Origin: Nitrososphaerota archaeon
GTDB taxonomy: Archaea > Thermoproteota > Nitrososphaeria > Nitrososphaerales > Nitrosopumilaceae
Direction of reading: 5' to 3'
Length of the DNA: 7,545 nt
NCBI GenBank assembly: GCA_028867395.1
Contig: JAGWGO010000065.1
Coordinates: forward strand, 1-7,545
Shown: piece after piece, positions 1 through 4,390 of the stretch
Position numbering within the stretch: the stretch's first letter is position 1
Layout: every line of letters starts with the position of its first letter
Notes under the pieces: model-generated
Told to the model about the DNA's origin: nothing
The model's input: only the letters and a program-made list of their open reading frames with translations
Database searches by the model: none
Program-made: the position numbers and the translations under genes

Positions 1-1
1 A

Positions 2-70
2 GCAATTGCAATCATATCGATAATTGCAATCTCTACAAAAACAGGCCTTCGATTCACACCTAGAGTGTAG
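2..70 (+). CDS. Possible C-terminal end of a membrane protein (partial)
   Basis: One plus-strand frame is open from the left edge and stops at TAG 68-70. Its 22 codons give an Ile/Ala-rich hydrophobic stretch (AIAIISIIAIS) followed by a short basic tail (TKTGLRFTPRV), which is what the end of a last membrane helix plus cytosolic tail looks like. Of the other two plus frames, one stops almost at once and the other gives a polar Asn/Cys-rich peptide. The codons used (GCA, ATC, ATA, ACA) match the clear genes in the window. The gene would be convergent with the MFS exporter. With only 22 codons no family can be named, and the open frame could be chance. Confidence 0.35.
   Translation, partial: AIAIISIIAISTKTGLRFTPRV
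36..45 (-). terminator. Weak oligo-T terminator candidate after the MFS gene
   Basis: About 60 nt downstream of the MFS stop codon the minus strand reads CCTGTTTTTG. A run of five T with no strong hairpin is compatible with archaeal oligo-T termination, but it is short and lies inside the possible convergent coding end, so support is weak. Confidence 0.2.
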
Positions 71-104
71 AATCTTCACCATTTTCTAGCACTATTCATC
101 TGTT

Positions 105-1532
105 CTAGTGATACGAAGCATAGCCGTCTTGAGATTTGGTCAGTCGCTCGATAATTGAGGGAATCATGGATGCCAAAAGTAGAGTTGCGGATATAAGAAA
201 GATCATGTGAATGGCATTGACAAAACTCACCCCATTTGAAAATTCTACACTTTTACCTACAAAGACTGTTTCAAGGTCTGTAATTGGAACATATTTTGTA
301 ATGATGAGAAATGATATGCCAAGACTTGCGGTATTCCCTAAAGTTACAAGTGTTGTTGTCATTCCGGAAGCAATTCCCCTTCGTTGAGCTGGCACAGAGT
401 TCATGACTGTTGTTCTGTTAGGGGCTGCAAACATTCCCATACCAGCACCTATCAATACCAACGGTGCTAACAACTCGACAAAACTTTCATGTTGTTGTAG
501 CGTTGTAAGAATTAGAAAACCTGTGGCCGAGGTCAAAAGTCCACCAATAATGAAAATTTTCGAACCATGCTTGTCAGAAAGCCAGCCACTTATTGGCCCG
601 AATGTTGCCATAGTAAAGGAGATTGGAATCAGATACAATCCTGTTTCTAGCGGACTCAGCTTCATAGTGGGTCCCTGCAAATACAAGGACATTACCAAGA
701 TTAGCGCTCCCCTTGCAACAGCATTGAAAAAGACGCTAAAATTTCCCATGTTAAAGACACGTATTCTAAACAGTTTGACGTCAAACATTGGATCATTTAT
801 TTTTGATTCAACATAGACAAACAAGACCAACAAACCTAGGCCTCCAAAAATCAACAAAAATTCTTGTGTCGATGAAAATATCTGCAGCGAACCCAAGGTC
901 AAACCAAGAAAGAGGGATACAAGTCCCGATGCAAGGATGCAGTTACCAATCCAGTCTACTCTGCCTCCTGTTTTTGCTCCAAGTTCTTTTAGCTTCGTGT
1001 ACGACCAGACTGCACCAAATGTACCAATCGGTACATTCACCCAAAAAATTGACCTCCAACCAAGTGTATCAGTTAGCAAACCTCCTAGAACAAGTCCAGC
1101 TACCGAACCTACTACTATGGAAACTTGGTTCAATCCAAGTGCCTTGCCTCGTTCTTTTGCATCAAAAGCGTCAGTGAGTATTGCCGCACTGTTTGAGAAC
1201 AGAAATGCCGCGCCAAGTGCCTGAATTGACCTAAACAGGATCAACTCTTGACCAGAACTTGAGAAACCACAAAGGGCAGAACCTACAGTAAACACTATCA
1301 GTCCTAGATTGTATAGTTTGACACGACCAAACATGTCGGCCAACCTCCCAAAGCTTAGGAGTACAATGGTAGTAACAAGTCCAAAACACAAAACAATCCA
1401 CATGGTTTCAAGTACAGATGTGTGAAGATCCGAGGAGATCTTTGGAAGAGCAATTATCACTATGTTTGTATCAAGTGAAGCCATCAGGATTGTTAGTGTG
1501 GTGTTTGTTAAAGCAATCCATTTGTAATCCAT
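105..1532 (-). CDS. MFS drug:H+ antiporter, DHA2 (EmrB/QacA) family
   Basis: A 475-residue polytopic membrane protein, expected to export a drug-like or toxic organic compound in exchange for protons; the substrate cannot be read from sequence. Family signs are LDTNIVIIALPKI at residues 20-32 (DHA2 TM1 motif, L-D-x-x-I-V-x-x-A-L-P), motif A GRLADMFGRVK at 62-72 between TM2 and TM3, and WRSIFWVNVPIG at 159-170. The length and hydrophobic profile fit the 14-TM DHA2 class. The motif C region (GSVAGLVLGG, 142-151) has Leu where the antiporter motif normally has Gly-Pro. The ATG at 1532 is preferred because a TATA-like box sits about 25 nt upstream, as for a leaderless message. It is apparently monocistronic: 107 bp separate it from the upstream PepSY-like gene on the same strand, and it has its own promoter. 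The family assignment is firm; drug export as the actual role is inferred. Confidence 0.93.
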   Translation of the reverse strand: MDYKWIALTNTTLTILMASLDTNIVIIALPKISSDLHTSVLETMWIVLCFGLVTTIVLLSFGRLADMFGRVKLYNLGLIVFTVGSALCGFSSSGQELILFRSIQALGAAFLFSNSAAILTDAFDAKERGKALGLNQVSIVVGSVAGLVLGGLLTDTLGWRSIFWVNVPIGTFGAVWSYTKLKELGAKTGGRVDWIGNCILASGLVSLFLGLTLGSLQIFSSTQEFLLIFGGLGLLVLFVYVESKINDPMFDVKLFRIRVFNMGNFSVFFNAVARGALILVMSLYLQGPTMKLSPLETGLYLIPISFTMATFGPISGWLSDKHGSKIFIIGGLLTSATGFLILTTLQQHESFVELLAPLVLIGAGMGMFAAPNRTTVMNSVPAQRRGIASGMTTTLVTLGNTASLGISFLIITKYVPITDLETVFVGKSVEFSNGVSFVNAIHMIFLISATLLLASMIPSIIERLTKSQDGYASYH

Positions 1533-1551
1533 CTTTATCCCAAGTGTTATT

Positions 1552-1561
1552 TTTTATAAAA
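1552..1561 (-). promoter_or_regulatory. TATA-like promoter of the MFS gene
   Basis: TTTTATAAAA, itself palindromic, is centred about 25 nt upstream of the MFS ATG at 1532. That is the usual archaeal distance from box A to the transcription start, so transcription should begin at or very near the start codon. No Shine-Dalgarno is visible between box and ATG, consistent with a leaderless mRNA. Confidence 0.6.
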
Positions 1562-1614
1562 CTGAATTATAATTTGAACGAAATGATAATTCCCACTAAC
1601 AATTAATAGATATG

Positions 1615-1620
1615 AAAAAA
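1615..1620 (-). terminator. Oligo-T terminator after the PepSY-like gene
   Basis: A T6 run on the minus strand lies about 20 nt past the stop of the PepSY-like gene (TAA at 1642-1640). There is no clear hairpin. A T-tract alone is a known archaeal termination signal. It also separates this gene from the promoter of the downstream MFS gene. Confidence 0.4.
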
Positions 1621-1639
1621 TAAGAAAGTGGTTCTAGGA

Positions 1640-2161
1640 TTATTCCTGGAAACCGCTTGGAGTTGTTGTACTAGGTGTAGTACTTCCAGGTGTTGTGGAT
1701 TTGGACCAGCTTCCTGCATGCATACCAAAGTGACCATGCATTCGAATTCCTGGACCGCCCATGCCGCCAAAGGCTCCCATGGTTAATGGATGTCCTTGCG
1801 ATGTCTTTAGTACAGAACCGTTTCCTGCATCTACTATTACAGAGTAGACGCTTGTTCCGTTAGTTACCTTGAAGGCATAAACCGCATATCCTTGCTGTAT
1901 CACAAGACCACCACCTAATACTTTGCCGTTTGGTATTCCACCAGCAGCTGTTGTTGCAGCGGTGGTAAAGGGAACTTTCACGCTAGATAAAATCATCTGC
2001 GGAACATTCACTGAACCTTGTATGTGAGTCTGTCCTGTGCCTGAACCAGAACCTGGTGCAGTTTGTGCATATGCCAACGAGCCTCCTACTGTAGCAATAA
2101 TTGCTACACCAAGAATCATGGCAAGCAGTTTCTGATTTGTCTTCAATGCTTGTATGTTCAT
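1640..2161 (-). CDS. Secreted PepSY-like domain protein with His/Met/Gly-rich segment
   Basis: A 173-residue protein with a Sec-type signal: basic N-region (K7, K11), hydrophobic core 12-30 and likely cleavage after AYA at residue 32. The stretch at about 55-120 (VLGGGLVIQQGYAVYAFKV, then VYSVIVDAGNGSVLK) has the pattern of a PepSY domain: a strand, then Y-x-V/F-x-V, then V-D-x-G-x-G-x-V. PepSY-type domains are found in protease-inhibitory propeptides and in many secreted proteins of unknown role. It is followed by a Gly/His/Met-rich segment (124-148, with MHGHFGMH) that might bind metal, and a Thr/Ser/Pro-rich tail (153-169) resembling an O-glycosylated or wall-spanning tail. There is no C-terminal membrane anchor, so it is probably released or held in the pseudoperiplasm under the S-layer. 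The start is supported by a TATA box 27 nt upstream. The PepSY assignment is from pattern only, and metal binding is a guess. Confidence 0.8.
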   Translation of the reverse strand: MNIQALKTNQKLLAMILGVAIIATVGGSLAYAQTAPGSGSGTGQTHIQGSVNVPQMILSSVKVPFTTAATTAAGGIPNGKVLGGGLVIQQGYAVYAFKVTNGTSVYSVIVDAGNGSVLKTSQGHPLTMGAFGGMGGPGIRMHGHFGMHAGSWSKSTTPGSTTPSTTTPSGFQE

Positions 2162-2178
2162 TCTACAGTAGAATAGGT

Positions 2179-2201
2179 GCGCAATTTATAATGGATTGCG
2201 C
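2179..2201. promoter_or_regulatory. Inverted repeat flanking the TATA box (candidate operator)
   Basis: GCGCAAT (2179-2185) and ATTGCGC (2195-2201) are perfect 7-bp inverted arms around a 9-nt spacer that holds most of the TATA box of the PepSY-like gene. A dimeric regulator bound here would block TBP/TFB access. The GC-rich arms stand out from the AT-rich intergenic DNA. An RNA role is unlikely because the predicted leaderless transcript starts downstream of it. Confidence 0.45.
2184..2191 (-). promoter_or_regulatory. TATA box of the PepSY-like gene
   Basis: TTATAAAT on the minus strand is centred 26-27 nt upstream of the ATG at 2161, which is ideal for a leaderless archaeal transcript. It lies almost entirely between the arms of a 7-bp inverted repeat, overlapping the left arm by two bases (see the entry at 2179-2201). 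Confidence 0.65.
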
Positions 2202-2306
2202 CACCTTGTTAAGGAACAAAGTTAACGATTGTCTTCTTTGTTGATGAGATGATTAATTAAAATGAAAATGAGATTAAAGGCACCTTCTCACGGTAATTCT
2301 ATTATT

Positions 2307-2338
2307 AAAAAATATTATCTAGCATGTAAATGAAAAAA
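2307..2338 (-). terminator. Oligo-T terminator after the two-TM protein gene
   Basis: Two T6 tracts on the minus strand (2338-2333 and 2312-2307) follow the stop codon of the two-TM protein gene at 2350 by about 12 and 38 nt. Tandem T-runs without a stable stem fit archaeal oligo-T termination. The rest of the 188-bp gap (2162-2349) holds the PepSY-gene promoter and a minor AACAAAG/CTTTGTT inverted repeat. Confidence 0.45.
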
Positions 2339-2349
2339 GTGATAAAATT

Positions 2350-2895
2350 CTAGTCTTTTCCCAGTTCGTCATCTATCTTGTCTCGTGTATCTCTGTATTT
2401 CTTATACCTAACATTCCATTTTGCAAAAAATCTGTATTCTTTGAGTGCTACGTAGAGTAATACAGCTGCAAATATTATGCAAATGAAGATGAATGCCTGT
2501 ATTCCAATGAATATGGGCGCATCTTGACGCATAAAGTGTGGTGGAGGATGGAATGGGACCTCTCTAATAACGGAGCTTCCGTTCTTTTCAACTATATACA
2601 ACTGAGTACCGTTGGTCGGCCCATAATTGCCAGGCATCATATTGCCAAATTGTTCATGGTTTGTTTCAAGATGAAACACACTATATCGAGGATGACCAAT
2701 CAGTATGCCTCCCATTACAAGTGCTACCGGAGCGAAGATTAACGCAGACGCAATAAAGATAAGAAAAATTCTCCTTGAGCTATTAGTATGAGATAGAAGA
2801 TCATCTATCATTTTGAACATGTTTTCAGGAGACTCTTTGCTTTCATCGTCTTTACCTTGCTCTTTTCTGTCTTTATTTTCCTCAGGATCAACCAT
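2350..2895 (-). CDS. Two-TM membrane protein of unknown function
   Basis: A 181-residue protein I do not recognise. The N-terminus is very charged and acidic/lysine-rich (1-41, probably cytosolic). TM1 is about 43-66 and TM2 about 127-151. Between them is a roughly 60-residue, probably extracellular loop containing YSVFHLETNHEQFGN, a strand-like TQLYIVEKNGSSVIREV and a His/Pro-rich FHPPPHF. A basic cytosolic tail (152-181, coil-like RDKIDDELGK) follows. The loop holds five His and several Met, which might sense or bind a ligand or metal, but this is speculation. It lies 40 bp downstream of the winged-helix regulator on the same strand, so the pair is probably one operon. Unlike its neighbours it has a good Shine-Dalgarno, which suits an internal operon gene and supports the ATG start at 2895. 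Confidence 0.75.
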   Translation of the reverse strand: MVDPEENKDRKEQGKDDESKESPENMFKMIDDLLSHTNSSRRIFLIFIASALIFAPVALVMGGILIGHPRYSVFHLETNHEQFGNMMPGNYGPTNGTQLYIVEKNGSSVIREVPFHPPPHFMRQDAPIFIGIQAFIFICIIFAAVLLYVALKEYRFFAKWNVRYKKYRDTRDKIDDELGKD

Positions 2896-2905
2896 TTAGA
2901 TGAAT

Positions 2906-2913
2906 AACCTCCT
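2906..2913 (-). promoter_or_regulatory. Shine-Dalgarno of the two-TM protein gene
   Basis: AGGAGGTT on the minus strand, 10 nt before the ATG at 2895, is a near-perfect match to the anti-SD of archaeal 16S rRNA. It fixes the start and implies a leadered mRNA, hence co-transcription with the winged-helix gene. Confidence 0.7.
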
Positions 2914-2935
2914 CGTGTATGAATAAAACATTTCG

Positions 2936-3265
2936 CTAACTTTGTTCCCGGTCACTTTTTTCACTCCTTGGAAAGATTTCTTCATAAGGCTCCAGAATCA
3001 TGCGACAAAATTGCCTTCCTTTCTCTGTAATTGAATATTTTATCACTTTTTTGTTTCCCCATGGAATTTCTGTCCTTTTTATGAACTCTTTACGTTCTAG
3101 ACTCTCAAGCATATCTCTATGTTTCATCAAATTCAAGCCACAGTAACTAAGTAGATTTGTTTGATTAAGCTCACCAAATTCAGTAAGTTTCAAAAGTATA
3201 TCCTTTCTTATGTAGACTCGATCACGATATTCATGTGACAAGGATATCGTCTTTGTTGGAATCAA
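2936..3265 (-). CDS. Winged-helix transcriptional regulator (HTH_45-like)
   Basis: A 109-residue soluble DNA-binding protein. The order is typical of small archaeal winged-helix regulators: helix 1 (VYIRKDILLKLTEFG, 17-31), turn and helix 2 (LNQTNLLSYCGLN, 33-45), recognition helix (MKHRDMLESLERKEFIKR, 47-64), wing strands (KKVIKYSIT, 72-80) and the characteristic T-E-K-G-R-x-F (80-86) before a last helix. This matches the HTH_45 group common in archaea. No ATG occurs before residue 47, so the start is taken as TTG at 3265; the frame is closed by a TAA just upstream (3277-3275), and a TTAAAA box about 30 nt upstream fits a leaderless TTG start. It is transcribed divergently from the ABC operon and sits first in a unit with a two-TM protein. 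It probably regulates its own promoter and may regulate the divergent operon; the effector is unknown. Confidence 0.85.
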   Translation of the reverse strand: MIPTKTISLSHEYRDRVYIRKDILLKLTEFGELNQTNLLSYCGLNLMKHRDMLESLERKEFIKRTEIPWGNKKVIKYSITEKGRQFCRMILEPYEEIFPRSEKSDREQS

Positions 3266-3291
3266 AATTCTGTATTAAGCTTTTACATGAA

Positions 3292-3297
3292 TTTTAA
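3292..3297 (-). promoter_or_regulatory. TATA-like box of the winged-helix gene
   Basis: TTAAAA on the minus strand is centred about 30 nt upstream of the TTG start at 3265. A CATGAA half-site (3286-3291) abuts it on the downstream side, where a bound repressor would overlap the promoter. Confidence 0.4.
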
Positions 3298-3327
3298 GGA
3301 TGATTTTCATGCCAACTAGAGTAACAA

Positions 3328-3339
3328 TGTTCATGAACA
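3328..3339. promoter_or_regulatory. Perfect 12-bp palindrome, candidate regulator site
   Basis: TGTTCATGAACA is a perfect palindrome between the divergent promoters, ending 11 bp upstream of the plus-strand TATA-like box at 3351-3359. Its core TTCATGAA shares TTCATG with CATGAA at 3286-3291 and TTCATG at 3306-3311, whose centres are 20 bp apart, and with a further copy inside the regulator gene at 3230-3235. The clustering suggests a binding site for a dimeric protein, most simply the winged-helix product. This rests on sequence symmetry only. Confidence 0.45.
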
Positions 3340-3350
3340 AAGTTTGACAA

Positions 3351-3359
3351 TTATTTAAT
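3351..3359 (+). promoter_or_regulatory. Plus-strand TATA-like box
   Basis: TTATTTAAT is centred about 27 nt upstream of a GTG at 3382 and 33 nt upstream of the ATG at 3388. It could drive either the doubtful small ORF or the ABC operon with a leader of roughly 220 nt. Confidence 0.4.
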
Positions 3360-3387
3360 TCATCTCTCACCAAATTGAGGAGTGGGC

Positions 3388-3630
3388 ATGATTTTGAGTT
3401 CTACTGAGGAGAACATGAGAGTTTTTCACAACCCCTTCGATCTTATTGCCTACTCTTCGGCAGGCTATGCTCACAATGACTTCTATACTGAAAACCCATG
3501 CAAATACTATAGGAATTCACTGTCATTACCCTGTTCTTACAAGAGTTATTTTTTTACAATCTTGATAATATTTTTGCAAAGTCATTTTAATTATACTGGT
3601 GAACAACTTGGGTGTGAACGCATTGAATAG
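3388..3630 (+). CDS. Doubtful small ORF upstream of the ABC operon
   Basis: An 80-codon frame from ATG 3388 (an in-frame GTG at 3382 is also possible). In favour: GAGGAG begins 11 nt before the ATG (GAGG at 3377-3380, 7-nt spacer) and a TATA-like box lies at a suitable distance. Against: the product is rich in Tyr, Cys, Asn and Phe, has no recognisable domain, and its last third runs through the ABC gene promoter and into that gene in another frame. It has one hydrophobic stretch, YFFTILIIFLQ. It may be a small lineage-specific protein, a decayed gene or chance. Confidence 0.22.
   Translation: MILSSTEENMRVFHNPFDLIAYSSAGYAHNDFYTENPCKYYRNSLSLPCSYKSYFFTILIIFLQSHFNYTGEQLGCERIE
3564..3596 (+). 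promoter_or_regulatory. AT-rich promoter zone of the ABC operon
   Basis: Two TATA-like boxes are visible. GATAATATTT at about 3564-3573 would place transcription near the GTG at 3599, and TTTTAATTATA at about 3585-3595 would place it near the in-frame GTG at 3614. Both imply a leaderless start, and the sequence does not decide between them. Confidence 0.45.
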
Positions 3631-4390
3631 GGATAAATCAGGTATTGGACACAATTCTGTCAAGATGGTTACTGAATCAGTAAAGACAGATAATGTTGAC
3701 TCTAATTCAATAGCGTTGGCAGTAACTAACTTGTCAAAGATTTATGATTCTGCCGCAGGCAGAGTCGTGGCATTAGATAAAGTTAGTTTCTCTGTAAAAA
3801 AAGGCGAATTTGTCTCTATCGTGGGTCCTTCTGGCAGTGGCAAGTCTACGCTTCTAAACATGATTGGTGCACTTGACAGGCCTACATCAGGCCGCGTCTA
3901 TATTGATGGCATAGACATCTTTTCTCTAAGAGATTCCGAGATAGCTACTATGAGAAATAATCACATTGGATTTATCTTCCAGTCGTTCAATCTCATTAAC
4001 AGAACATCTGTACTCAAAAACGTAAAGCTGCCAGGAACTATATCTGGCATGTCGCCATCTCAAGCCAGTGAACGCGCAATGAAAATTTTGGAGGCTCTGG
4101 GTATTGCAGATAAGGCAACGCAAAAACCCGTTAACCTAAGTGGGGGTCAGCAGCAAAGAGTGGCGATTGCACGCTCTCTTGTAAATAATCCTACCATAGT
4201 TTTGGCAGATGAACCCACTGGGAACCTTGACACCAAAACTGGCGAAGATGTTTTCGATATGCTAAAAACACTTTCACGCAAATTCAAGCGCACTATTATA
4301 ATGGTCACACATAATCCAGAGCTTGCAGAGTCTACAGATAGATCTATACTGATACGAGATGGGGGGATTGACAAGGATGTTATCAACTGA
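3599..4390 (+). CDS. ABC transporter ATP-binding protein, MacB/LolD type
   Basis: A cytosolic ATPase of 263 residues that powers the permease encoded two genes downstream. All nucleotide-binding motifs are intact: Walker A GPSGSGKST (76-84), Q-loop Q128 in FIFQSFNLI, signature LSGGQQQRV (180-188), Walker B IVLADEPTGNLD (200-211) with catalytic E205, and switch His H238 in MVTHNPE. FQSFNLI and DEPTGNLD are typical of the LolD/MacB/FtsE group, which act on FtsX-fold permeases. The core starts near residue 38, leaving a polar N-terminal extension longer than usual. GTG at 3599 is given as the start, but GTG 3614 and ATG 3665 are in-frame alternatives; upstream TATA-like boxes suit the two GTGs. 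It is the first gene of a three-gene operon and overlaps the start of the next gene by 14 nt. Confidence 0.93.
   Translation: MNNLGVNALNRDKSGIGHNSVKMVTESVKTDNVDSNSIALAVTNLSKIYDSAAGRVVALDKVSFSVKKGEFVSIVGPSGSGKSTLLNMIGALDRPTSGRVYIDGIDIFSLRDSEIATMRNNHIGFIFQSFNLINRTSVLKNVKLPGTISGMSPSQASERAMKILEALGIADKATQKPVNLSGGQQQRVAIARSLVNNPTIVLADEPTGNLDTKTGEDVFDMLKTLSRKFKRTIIMVTHNPELAESTDRSILIRDGGIDKDVIN

Larger units (their letters stand above)
3266..3598. other. Divergent intergenic control region
   Basis: About 330 bp between the winged-helix regulator and the ABC operon. It holds a TTAAAA box for the regulator (minus), a 12-bp palindrome, TTCATG half-sites, a plus-strand TATA-like box at 3351-3359, one doubtful small ORF (3388-3630) and a second AT-rich promoter zone just before the ABC gene (about 3564-3596). 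No tRNA or stable structured RNA is apparent. Confidence 0.5.

Noticed and set aside
5..30. Two copies of the palindrome ATTGCAAT
   Set aside because: They are explained more simply by recurring Ile-Ala codons (ATT GCA ATC) in the possible membrane-protein end.
403..1224. Several plus-strand open frames opposite the MFS gene
   Set aside because: They overlap each other and the well-supported exporter, and their products show no domain pattern; they are antisense shadows.
2215..2242. Inverted repeat AACAAAG/CTTTGTT with a 14-nt spacer
   Set aside because: It is short and AT-rich, lies away from any predicted start or stop, and such a match is expected by chance.
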